Part shown: piece by piece, positions 32,001 through 43,549 of the stretch | Layout: each line of letters opens with the position of its first letter | Position numbering within the stretch: the first letter of the stretch is position 1 | NCBI GenBank assembly: GCA_949752735.1 | Contig: OX457042.1 | Coordinates: forward strand, 27,406,478-27,470,477 | DNA length: 64,000 nucleotides | Source of the DNA: Lumbricus terrestris | Taxonomy: Eukaryota; Annelida; Clitellata; Crassiclitellata; Lumbricidae | Direction: 5' to 3' | Made by a program: the position numbers and the translations under genes | Notes under the pieces: model-generated | The model's input: only the letters and a program-made list of their open reading frames with translations | Told to the model about the DNA's origin: nothing | The model's database searches: none

Positions 32001-32530
32001 ATGGATGGACGGATAGATGAATGGATGGATCGATAAATGGATGGTTAGACAGATGGATGGATGGATGGATAGATGAATGGATTGATGAATGGATGGATAG
32101 ATAGATGGATGAATGGATGGATAGATAGATGGATGGATGGATGGATGGATCGATGGATCGATGGATCGATGAATGGATAGATAGATGGATGAATGGATGG
32201 ATGGCTGGATGGATGGATGGATGGAGGAATGGATGGATGGATGGGTGGATGGATGGATGGATGGATGGATGGATAGATAGATGGATGGATGGATGGATGG
32301 ATGGATGGATGGATGGATGGATGGATGGATGGATGGATTGAGGGATGTATAGATGGATGGATGGATGGACGGATAGATGAATGGATGGATCGATGAATGG
32401 GTGGGTCGATAGGTGGATGAATGGATAGATGAATGGATGGATCGATGAATGGATGGATCGATGAATGGGTGGATGGATGGATGGATGGATGGATGGATGG
32501 ATAGATAGATGTATGGATGGATGGAAGGTT
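32001..32530. repeat. (GGAT)n microsatellite
   Basis: About 530 bp of GGAT with GATA/GAAT/CGAT variants. Long ORFs in all frames of both strands (HPSI, GWMD repeats) are artefacts. Confidence 0.95.
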
Positions 32531-32740
32531 GGGAGGCAGAGAGGAGGCAGACCGAGAGAAGGGGATGAAAGGAGACACGCAAGATGGACGGTCTGTTGAA
32601 GGAAATGATCAAAGGAATCGTGTAAAGCCATACTAAGCCAGGTGATGATCATAATCATAATGTAGATAATAGATTCGAAGCAATTATTATGCAATTACCA
32701 CCATCTGAAACCTTTACGACTCACCGACACACGACACACA

Positions 32741-33497
<757 letters not shown>

Positions 33498-33505
33498 AAC
33501 GGAGG

Positions 33506-33736
33506 CAGTGGCGGCGCCAGGATTTAAGTTTGGGGGGCCGAGTCCTCGCGGAGGAAATTGTCCATTCTCATCCGCCACAATTTCTGACGACCTTTTTTAG
33601 TCATCCGGTTGAAAAATCGGAGAAATATAGGCAGATTTGCGTTTAAAAAAACCCGGATGATCTTTTTTAAGGGGGCTTAGCTTTTGATAAGGGGGGGGGG
33701 GCTTAGCCCCCTAGCCTCCCCTTAGCGCCGCCACTG
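33506..33736. mobile_element. hAT-type MITE, 231 bp
   Basis: Ends CAGTGGCGGCG and CGCCGCCACTG. Perfect 8-bp TSD AACGGAGG (33498-33505, 33737-33744). Interior G-run and complementary GCTTAGCCCCCTAGCC. Confidence 0.92.
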
Positions 33737-33744
33737 AACGGAGG

Positions 33745-34250
33745 ACGACGTCACTGTCTCTGAAGGAGGCGAGAGCTCTTCACAAAGCACGTGTTTTATG
33801 TCATGGCTGCACATAAATGAATGCACCTTTGCTTTTAAATAGTGCCTCTTTGGGATCTCTTATAATGCTCGCACGAACATCGTTCTTAAAGCTTTCGACG
33901 TGGAAGCGGTGACTTACGGCTGCGGTTTGAACAATACAAAGTATTCGCGATTTCTTCAGACTTCGCCCATGCAGCTGTAGCTATAACTATAACGTAGCTA
34001 GGTTATTTATGAGACGTGAGTTCTCACTAATTTATAATAGGCTAATAGCAATAATTAAATAGGCCTATGGTTAAGGCGTATATATATACATGTATATGCT
34101 ACAAGTAAGGCACGACCCTGTTAAAATCGGCATCCCATGCTCCCTTTCCCTTTTCTTCCCACCCACCTATCCCTTCCAGTTCCCTTCCATCCGTTCACAA
34201 TAATAACAGCAAGGTTCACTGATGACTGATGAGAACGGGCACCCTACATG
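33745..34250. other. No recognisable feature
   Basis: Unique-looking DNA between a MITE and a minisatellite. Confidence 0.35.
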
Positions 34251-34254
34251 CAAC

Positions 34255-34735
34255 GAACAAGCATCATTTCGATAGGAACCAATTGTAACCGTCATTTTCA
34301 TGGGAACCAAGTGACCGCCATTTCCATGGGAAAGAAGTGACCGTCATTTCGATGGGAACCAAGTGACCGTCATTTTCATGGAAATCAAGTGACCGTCTTT
34401 CCATGGGAACCAAGTGACCGTCTTTTTATGGGAACAAAATGACCGTCATTTCCATAGGAATCAAGTGAACGTCATTTCCATGGGAACCAATCATTAAGTG
34501 ACCGTTATTTCCATGACAACCAAGTGACCGTCTTTTCCATGGGAAACAAGTAACCGTCATTTTCATGGGAACCAAGTGACCGTGTTTTCCATTAGAACCA
34601 AGTGACCGCCTTTTCATGGGAACAAAGTGACCGTCATTTCCATGGGAAATAATTTCCATGGAAACCAAGTGTCCGTCTTTTTCATGGGAACCGCGTGACG
34701 TCATTTCCATGGGAACTAAATGACCTTCACCAATC
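34255..34735. repeat. Minisatellite, about 25-35-bp unit
   Basis: Roughly 17 degenerate copies of AAGTGACCGTCATTTCCATGGGAACC with TTTTCATGG variants. Confidence 0.88.
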
Positions 34736-34820
34736 GGCATCTTTCGATCGTGAGAACGTATAGGCCGATATTGCAGCCTATTGGTTCATATTTCGCTACC
34801 ATAACGATTCTGTTGGTTTC

Positions 34821-34879
<59 letters not shown>

Positions 34880-35130
34880 GGTGACAATTTCCAACATGGC
34901 AAAAAAAAATTTAATTTTTAAAGTCTCACACCTCAAAAGTGTTCTCTATAATATCAGTACTACAGGTGAAAGTTTTTAATGAAGTTTGAAAACGTTTAGA
35001 GGTGGCCCAATGACCTTGAAGTTTCAATAGATAGGCCTACAAACAATGTTGAATATGTAATGTGCTAAATATTGTTTTGCTCCACCAATTACATCTCTAA
35101 TGCTTATTGCAATGTTTGTTTGTTTGTACC

Positions 35131-35490
35131 GTATGTGCACTTGTTATAGCGCCCCTTCAAGCTTTCTACTCAGAGGCGCTCCCGACTGCAGAGCGGACAC
35201 TGTATCGGATTTTCACGCCGAAGCACTGAGCAATTGTGAGCGAAGGACTTGTCTAAGGTCCTTACGCGGCGACTTGAGGTGACTGCAAGGCGACGAACAT
35301 ACCCACTACACCACCGCCATGGGCAGAGTTTATCAGGGGCTAGGGGGGGGCTAAGCCCCCCCCAAGAAGACCCAGATTCATTTTTTTTACCGTGCAAATG
35401 GTTTCTTTTCTCAGGCTTAGCCCCCTCCCAAGAAGGCTTTAGCCCTTCTAAGAATGGAAACCAAACTCCGCCCATGACCACCGTGCCCCA
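35131..35490 (-). mobile_element. SINE split by a MITE
   Basis: Minus-strand SINE body 35131-35317. Its head resumes at 35477 (ACCACCGTGCCCC) after the MITE. An internal deletion removed the B box (GACTTGAGGTGA|CTGCAAGG). Confidence 0.8.
35318..35476. mobile_element. hAT-type MITE inside the SINE
   Basis: Ends CATGGGCAGAGTTT and AAACTCCGCCCATG. TSD ACCACCG(C/T), 7 of 8 (35310-35317, 35477-35484). Interior GCTAGGGGGGGGCTAAGCCC fold-back. Confidence 0.85.
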
Positions 35491-35635
35491 ATGTTCTCTG
35501 TAATCACTCATGACATGCTTAGGGTATAGTTATTATTTAATTAAAAACCAATAAGTCAATTTGAAAATTATACAAGAAAGTCTTGCGGGCAATTAGTTAT
35601 GTTAAATCGACTTGTGCGCCTGCTGAAAAGAAGTT

Positions 35636-36660
35636 ATGAAGATCCAATGTCATTTGAGTGCATGTGTCACTGCAGTACTCAACAGGACTAAAATTAGTGG
35701 CATACATGCGGCACACATTCTAGCAGCCAAAGGACAATCAATGGGCCGTGATACTGTTGAAATTGCTATAAATCAGAATTCCATTAGACAGTCTCATCAT
35801 GAGACTTTTGTCAAAGAAATCTGTGCATCGTTAGGGCTTAAGTTCCGCATAAAGTTCATTGAGATGACAGGTTGTTGAAGCCTTTTACGTCGTATAGGAA
35901 CGCTGGCCTACTGTGCTCTCACCAGATGAAAGAACAACGAAATCTTAAAGGTTCCTTTACTGCCTAATGGAACAGGTGAAGCACAAGCTGCAGCCGTTTA
36001 ACTTGCTTGAAGAGCGGAATTTAGCTGGCCGCATACGATCTATATTTTTCACACCACTTCTATAGTCATCTACATTCTACAGCAATGCTGGTCTTCAATC
36101 AAGAGCATGTGTTCTTCTGAAACACGAGTCTCAGAAACTGTAGATCTCCTCAGCTTGGTGATAGTGGGGATAGTCTTCAATACTCTGAGGACAAACTCTT
36201 GCAGACCTACGAAAACACTGTTTGAAAGATTTGATATTTGTTCTTCAGGTAGATCTCAAGGCATTGGCACACAAGCCAATGTCCAACGTCAGCTCCCTGG
36301 AATGACTTGCAACTGTTGAAGCAGCCCATTGCTCACAAGGCAGTAATTGAGACCGCCGCTACAGCAGAAATACAGATCTTTTCGACCCATTTGAGGTACA
36401 TGAGTGAAATGTTGGTTCACCTGGTGTTGATTGATTCGGCTGTTGCAGATAACAGCGAGATTGCAATAGTAAAGCGTCCTGGATACGATGAACCTCTTCG
36501 ACATATCAAAGTTTATGTGCAGCAAGTAGCCTACCACTATATAAGAGCTGATTTTTTAAAGCTAAAAACACTAAGAAACTCTTCATTCCACTGGTCTGCA
36601 CTAGATATTCTTGTAAACTTCCTACAACTACATGTACATGATCTACATCCAAGCAGATAG
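35636..36660 (+). pseudogene. Transposase-like remnant
   Basis: Fragments 35636-35878 and 36307-36660 are separated by frame-broken sequence. The first (ISGIHAAHILAAKGQSMGRD..) resembles in pattern the VTAELSAALHRANVSSRT segment of the remnant at 1866-2183. The second begins with LLKQPIAHKAVIETAA. A common origin with the 566-4562 protein is inferred, not proven. Confidence 0.45.
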
Positions 36661-37395
36661 GGAGATAAAAGAAATCGTTCTCTTGGCTTGTCACTGAGCT
36701 GTTGGCCTGAATGTCGTAAATGATGCAGCTGAACGTGGTATCACACTGATCCATTCTTTCCATGAAGAACTTACAAACCAAGAAGAACCAAGCAATAGGC
36801 CTACCTATACTCCAAGAGCTTATGAAACACAGGAGGTAATAAGCCAGACTAAAAAAATAAGCAGCCATAGATGGACTTGATAAACAGTACTGTAATCAAA
36901 TACCGATAGATGTGTATTTGCACTGTGTTTAACACAGACTATTAGGCCAAACTTCTGATGCGTTGGGCCAGCAATAAACATTAATGAATTAATTTTTAAA
37001 AAATCATGCACACTTATTTAATAGTACATAACCATTTAAAAGGGTGAGACATGTGAAATTCAAATTTTTTTTTAACTGTCACCCTAATATATATATATAT
37101 ATAATATTATATATATACACATTACAATATCTTTATTATAAATAAGCAAGTAAGTAAATGAATAGATATATATATATATTCTTGATACAGTGCATTGTTC
37201 CACTTCTGTTATAGTCAGAAATTTGTGACGTTCGTTCGTTGAAGATAATAACATTGAACATTAAACTATCAATCAGTTTTCGGTTGGGAACGTCAGTCAT
37301 AGCCTGTTAGCAGCAATATTATTTCAGCTGAAATGGAAACACCATTTGGTCTGTTCAGCGAGGTGTTCTGCGTGTAGGCCCTTACGAGGCCCTAT

Positions 37396-37651
37396 GCATG
37401 TATGTAGATGTATGTATGTATGTATGTATGTATGTATGTATGTATGTATGTATGTATGTATGTATGTATGTATGTATGTATGTATGTATGTATGTATGTA
37501 TGTATGTATGCATGCATGCATGCATGCATGTATGTATGTATGTATGTATGTATGTATGTATGTATGTATGTATGTATGTTTGTATGTATGTATGTATGTA
37601 TGTATGTATGTATGTATGTATGTATGTATGTATGTATGTATGTATGTATGT
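37396..37651. repeat. (TATG)n microsatellite
   Basis: About 255 bp of TATG with a short CATG block at 37511-37530. ORFs here are artefacts. Confidence 0.95.
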
Positions 37652-37734
37652 ATCTATGCATGTTTGCATGCTCTCATAGCTGTGTGCGTGCGTGTGTGTG
37701 TGCGCTGCGTGAACGTATGCCCTATATATAGTCC

Positions 37735-40700
37735 TGTGGCGGCACGCCCCGTTCGTCACGGCCTCTCAAATCGTACTTAGGCCAATCCAACATTTCGGTT
37801 ACGACCGGGGAAGATTGTCTTAGCAAGGAAGCCCGGAACTGGGAATATAGTTCCGTCGCGTCGGAATCCACATCTGCCCCGTCCGCGGTCACCGGGGAGG
37901 TAACGACCCGAGCGCCAGGATGGCCAATGCTCGAAACAGGGTCCAATTTTCCACGGGCAGCCGATCCGCGCTTGGAACTCCCTTTTACCGCGACCGCCTT
38001 TGCCTTCTTCCCTACGCGGTCTTCTCTCTTTCGTACCATGTAACAACGAACGGTCGAGGCGCCTTCACTCCCGAGAGGCATGACCTGCGTTTGGCATCCA
38101 GTCGGCCATAGGTAACGGAACCAGTTCCATTCTAGGGGATTTAACCCTATACGAAGTAACGACACAGGCATTGTCTCGTATGCCAACACGACCAATAGGT
38201 CTTTTTCTGGTACCAGGCCTTTAGGGAGACCACCCTTGTATCGCTCGGAGGCGATTAACTTGTACAACGGCCGAACACGCCGAGATCAAAATAGCCAGAA
38301 TACGCGGCGGTTGCCAAGCGCGCGCGATTCTCTATCACTGAGCTTCCTGCACGCTATCCGAAGGAAATGCGTACGGTCGACTCTTTACTTCACTAAACCG
38401 CCGCAACAGGCGTCAACGGTAACTGACTTTTCTATCGCTTCTGTCTCGTGGTCACTGTCAACAGACCAGCATCGCTCCCGTATAGGGGGCTTAAAAATTA
38501 GCTAAGGGGTATACACTTCCTTAACTAAATTAACTTAGGGTAACGAACCGGTAACTGATGCAATTAAAGGGGGCTGTCTAGGCCAGCTGAGTTCTCCTAG
38601 ACAATGCGTACGCGATTTCCCTTGGTCGCGGAAATGCGCTTCTCGGTGACGACAAGCTTTCACCGTTTGCTACCACACGATATTCACCAACAGACGTTAC
38701 AGGGATATTACACTGGGCGTGCTGAGCAGATCAACACCCCGATCGTACAAGTCGGACTACAACTGACAAAGATACACTTCTCGACCGTTACGCTTCCGGT
38801 CTTTCGCGGTTCGGGGAAAACGCCGGTGGCAACCGTATGACGCTTCCGACACGAACTCGAATCACTGATACAGGTCACTGGCTCTCGACGTAGCTAGAGA
38901 GCGCTTGATTCACTGAGCAATATGACACCAACTTTTCGTTATTCGCACAACAACTCACAAAGTTACACTCACCCGACCAGTCGTGGCCGGTATCTACCTT
39001 GGACTTCAACCAACGCTGATCAACGGCGGCTGATATAGCCAAGCGATCGTATCAACAGGCTCTACTACTAGCCGATTCAAAGACCAGAGGTGAAAGGAAA
39101 GATATTCGGTAGTCAAAGAATATCGCAATACACTCGCAGACCTAGGGCACTGCGCGTTGCCCACACAGACTTGTCGGCGGCGGTCGTTTGCTTGACCGCG
39201 GCGCCGCGTAACCGAACTCTACGGGAAAAGACGGGAATAAACTCTTCGCGAGCTTATACCGTCGAAACCCTTCCAGATATCGCTTAACTCTCTTCCGACT
39301 GACTTGTCCCGCTCAACGAGACGTACAATCTGACACCAAGATTGTAAGGATCAGGTAACAATTGACAAAGTTTTCCCGTAAACCGGGTCGTTCGCTATCG
39401 GCCTTCGCGGCGTCAGGCGAAAGATCAGGAAATCGGCTAAGTCCACTTCACGCGCGAGGCGCTTCTTCCAGACTATACAGCCGAAACCGTAACAGGTACA
39501 GACAAACCTCCCACAGAGCAAGTCTTCTACTCGTCGAGATGAACCAGATTGTCGCTTAGTTCAAAACGATTGGACCACAGGATACAAAGTTATTCACGCT
39601 CGCACTTTAGTTGGCGGCCGAGTAGACCGGGGGAACCAAGTTTCGCGTCGGCTAAGTCCACTCACGCGCGAGGCGCTCTCACTAGACTGTAGCGTCGAAA
39701 CCTTAACAGATGCTGACAAACTCTCAACAGGAAAAGTCTTCTACTTGTTCGGGTGAACAAGTTTATCGCTTGGTTCGAAGCGATCCGATCACAGGATACA
39801 AAGTTATTCACGATGACACTTTCGTTGCCGTTATCCTGCGCATCCAGCCTATATTGAGCTCTAATAGGCAGCGCCAAACTGGTAGAGCCTCTACCGTTTC
39901 TCCAGGGACTCCCAGTTACCAACTCTCGGTATATTCACGACCACGCGGACCAGACGGAGGGTTTTGCTCCCGGCCTCGAGTGAATCGGACCACAGGTGAC
40001 AAAGTTATCCAGTGCGCAACTACTTCGTCCGGGCGACCGCTAGGATAGCACGCGAACAGAACAGCAACGCACTTCCGCTACTCTCAAGGCAAACTCACTT
40101 ATTCTGCTTCAGTAATGACTTTGTTCGTATTTGAATACTGTATGCGAAACGTAAGTATATTGTATCAACCTGTGGGCAATCCCTAGCAGGTATATTCAGT
40201 TTCTCGGACGAGGCCTTACCGTTTATCGACGGTTGCGCGCTCGCCTTGGCCGGCCGTGCAGATTGACCGACGCGGGCCGCCGAGGTAACGATTGTCAAAC
40301 TTCTTTCTTTTACGCTGCAAGCACTCAGCGGGTCTGATTTCACACGGCACTGTATGCCAGGAGACAGTTGCAAGTAAGACGGGATGAGCCACCACCAACT
40401 CTCCCTGGTGCGTCGAAGCGGGGCGATGCCCAGTCGGCCGCCGTTCGATCGTCACCGCAGGTAACGTATAACCTTCGCGTGTGCGAATTCGATCCGGATA
40501 CAATATTTCTCGTCAAATTCACCAGAAAGCGTTTGGACACCAACAAACCAACGTAGCAATGTCAATTCAACGGGCCGGGACTGCGTAGAGAGCAATGAAA
40601 CGAACAGAGTTAATATTCATTGCCCATGGAGTAATCGCCATTACTCCACGTATATAGCAGAGCATCGTGTGGCAGGCTTTATTCCACCGGAATATCGCTG

Positions 40701-41191
40701 TCTGCACGCTATGGTTTGGCTTGAAATCGACAATCGGTCTTCCGTATAGAAAAACCGTTATTAATTCGCCAAAAATCCATTTATTGTCGGATCGTCACCA
40801 GGTTTCTTTCTGTCGCCTCCCAAACGACTTCTTCGTAACTTACGCCCTAAATTAACGTTATTGGACCTACCTAGAATTAACTATGGAATTAAAACTAAGA
40901 TTAGCCCTACTCGTACACGCGTTTGAGATGCGGTTTGGCTGTGTTAGGCCTCGCCGTCGATCTCGTCTGCTTCCAGCAACGTTCTGCAGACTCTGACTTG
41001 TCGGTCGCGTTCTAATTGCGTGTGTTTCCGTAGCGCATTTCTGCTAAGGGAAATTATGCCTTACCTATTATTGATTCTAACTAGACGGTTTGGCTGCTTT
41101 AAGAGCGTAACCGTCGCTCCGGCCTTGTATCCAGCTTCAGTTTGACAAGGCAGCCGTTCGGAGTTTATCGTCTTGTGGCCGAAACGCCACA
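37735..41191 (-). repeat. 3' LTR of the retrotransposon, 3,457 bp
   Basis: Begins TGTGGCGGCACGCCCC and ends GCCGAAACGCCACA on the plus strand. I see two differences from the other LTR: one base absent near 38392 and T versus C near 39167. Confidence 0.97.
38754..40010. repeat. Degenerate ~200-bp tandem repeat within the LTR
   Basis: The word ACAAAG(T/A)TA recurs at about 38766, 38953, 39365, 39583, 39797 and 39999, with steps of 187, 412, 218, 214 and 202. The best-conserved pair shares CGGCTAAGTCCACT and GCGCGAGGCGCT 214 bp apart (39435, 39649). Same in the other LTR. Confidence 0.75.
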
Positions 41192-41205
41192 CTCTCCTCC
41201 TCTCC
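41192..41205 (-). promoter_or_regulatory. Polypurine tract
   Basis: On the element strand a 14-base purine run, GGAGAGGAGGAGAG, directly abuts the LTR start TGTGGCG: the plus-strand primer site. Confidence 0.92.
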
Positions 41206-41710
41206 GGCTGATGCGGAGCATCGGGGTCAACTAATCTACGATCTCTTCACGAGATATTTACCCTCCCGTCCCCGGGACTTATCTACCTAGATTTAAGCCC
41301 CTCGGAGGAAAACACTAACACGCTGTCCCCCGATCAAGACAACAGTCACATACAAGTACATAACATCATCCAAAATTTCACAATGCTATGCAATGTAATT
41401 CGATGTAGGCGTTGTTCTCAGCGTGTGTACTCGCTGTTTCTCGCCCATCGTATCCGCAAATTCGCTTTTCTCGTCACGACAGTCATCACTCGAGCTCCAG
41501 TCAACTCGCTCTCGTTTCCACGGCTTCACCTGTAACACGAAACACGAAACAATCTCACGCAGGGCTCTACTTAAGGAGTTTGTCCAACACCCAAAAGTCG
41601 AGTTCCCTTAGATTACTTGTACCAGCTCCACCAAGGAGTCCACTCTTAACGGTACTACAGTGCTCACTCACCGGTAGGTTCTGCGCTACCAAACGTCTGG
41701 CTCACCCAAA

Positions 41711-42310
41711 TCTATGTGATCAAGGCGTTGTCGAGACGCCGAGATCAGAAGTGGGGCCATGTTTACCAACGTTCCACTACCACCAACTTCTATGCGACCA
41801 AGGCGCTGCGAGCCGCCAGAGTCAGAAGTGGGTATCCTTTCACTCACGTCGTTTCAACGACTCTTTTCTCGCGGTAGGGTCTGCACTACCAAATTCACAC
41901 GACCACCAAATCTATCGACCGAGGTGCTACGAGCCACCAGAGTCAGAAGTGGGGTTATTACGTTCACACTCATTCACCGTCAAGTTCACCTCGTTCCCCA
42001 CACCTCTACGCGGTCAAAGCGTTGACGAGACGCCGAGTCCAGAAGTGGAGTACTCCGTTTTCACCGTCAATTCCTTTTTCCGTTCCCCTCATCTCCGTGC
42101 GGTCAGGGCGTCGTTGAGACGTCTAGACCAGAAATGGGGTACTCCATTCTCTGTCATTTCCTCTCTCCGTTTCTCTCGCCAACTAGCGATCAAGGCGCTA
42201 GGAGCCGCCAGGATCAGAAGTGGGGTTACCATCACCGTACGAACCGCTGCACTTTCTCCCTCAAATCTATGGATCAGGACGTTGTCGAGGCGTCGAGACC
42301 AGAAGTGGGG
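41711..42310 (-). repeat. Seven-copy array complementary to the PBS
   Basis: Conserved ~45-bp blocks end at 41756, 41832, 41954, 42050, 42139, 42225 and 42310 (steps 76, 122, 96, 89, 86, 85). On the plus strand each has TCTATG..ATCAAGGCG, a small hairpin and then (A)CCAGAAGTGGGG. On the element RNA strand this is the complement of the element's own PBS. Lies in the 2.3-kb non-coding stretch between the gag-pol stop and the polypurine tract. Confidence 0.88.
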
Positions 42311-43549
42311 TTTCCGTTAACTTCAAAAGAAACGTACAGTCGTACTCGCGTAGGACCTAACACGAATACATAGGCCAACCAAGAAAAACAGGATCGAACC
42401 TACAACAGTTAGCAGTGAGTCCACGGTTCGTTACCAGTAATTCGAACGTAAATTGCCCCTTGAAACGCTAAGCAGTGTCGCGTTTCATATACGATTCATC
42501 AAAAGAAACATAACCATCGTCGACCCGACGATTTCAATAATCTTCGCATTACGCGAACCAACGATCTGTGTCCACTGTATCTTTCCGTGCCGTTCATCGA
42601 CGCTACGCGCCGGCTTCAGGATCAGAGATTTCACACGCGACAAAAGCACTTCAACCCAGATTCGATTAGAGTGCAAGGAACCGTAAAGACAGTTGTAGAG
42701 TGTTCACCAAAACTCCAGGTGCAGGGACGATTACTCAAATCCGTGACCTAACGAGAATCCGCAACCAAGCACTAACATCCAACGCAGATGACGGCATTTA
42801 CGGCGCAAGACCTCAACACCGGAAAGCTTGACTTAATACCCCGCCCGACGTTACCTACGTCCGTCAGCTAGGCAGGCGCAAGACGATCCCAACTACCACC
42901 GGACATTCTCCCCAAGCACTACCTGGCATTTACGGCGCGAGAATTCCACTCACTCTACTGGTAGCTAGCTTCCCTCCTAGACTACCAACCTCAAGTGCCC
43001 CTCTGTCTCGAGACCTAGGCTCCACCCAACCCGTAGGCCGGGGGACCTTAAGAAGAGAAAAGTCGCCACACTATCTCTTCACCTGGGATGTCCGTCCATC
43101 CCATCACCTACCATTAAAAGAAACAGGTGATCAAAACGTAAAGTGACTCAGACTTTGAGTCTTCAGGCAAACTGCACTGAAAGTCCCACCGTGATCAGCG
43201 GTCAGCAGATTCAAAAGAACTCAACGAAACTTCACCAGTCTCAGGAAACAATCGCCATTACGCGAAGATAAGAAACGCCGAGAGCGCATCTCTGATCTTC
43301 TGTGTACCACTGAAATGACAGGCGTATAACTGAAAAGATGTCATCAAAAGGAAACCAAGTACGCTGTCCACCGACAGATTCACAAACCACCGCAATTACG
43401 CGGTGTAGAGACCCAGTTCGCGTCTCTCGCACCACCTGGCCCACACTTGTTGCCAGAACGAAAAGGTATATCATCAAAAAGTAACCGAGGCACTCACATT
43501 TCTCAAACTCACCGCAATTAAGCGGCTGGCTCACCAAAAGCCAACGGCT
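42311..43549 (-). other. Rest of the element's 3' untranslated region
   Basis: Non-coding. Further repeats: GGCATTTACGGCGC at about 42793 and 42927, and ACCGCAATTA(C/A)GCGG-like blocks near 43250, 43385 and 43510 (period about 130), each followed by CATCAAAA. Confidence 0.6.

Larger units (their letters stand above)
34877..37086 (+). mobile_element. Second TAGGG-ended DNA transposon
   Basis: TAGGGTGACA at 34877 is matched by TGTCACCCTA ending at 37086. Inner inverted words GTCTCACACCT / AGGGTGAGAC lie about 50 bp inside. It sits in (AT)n, so the TSD (ATATATAT if 8 bp) is compatible but not diagnostic. Same terminal design as 566-4562. Contains a decayed transposase-like protein and a nested SINE. 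Confidence 0.78.

Noticed and set aside
31698..32694. Minus-strand ORFs of 304 and 258 residues
   Set aside because: They translate the (GGAT)n microsatellite (HPSI repeats).
37346..37780. Long ORFs in both strands of the TATG region, and likewise 6501-7024
   Set aside because: Four-base repeats without stops give YVCM/HTYI repeats in every frame; not genes.
41711..42310. CRISPR-like array
   Set aside because: Eukaryotic context, degenerate units, related spacers, and location in a retrotransposon UTR.
41412..42320. 302-residue plus-strand ORF in the retrotransposon 3' region (env-like or antisense gene?)
   Set aside because: It runs through the PBS-complementary array; the repeat units are read in different frames (SEVG, QKW, RSG variants), so the protein sequence is not what is conserved.
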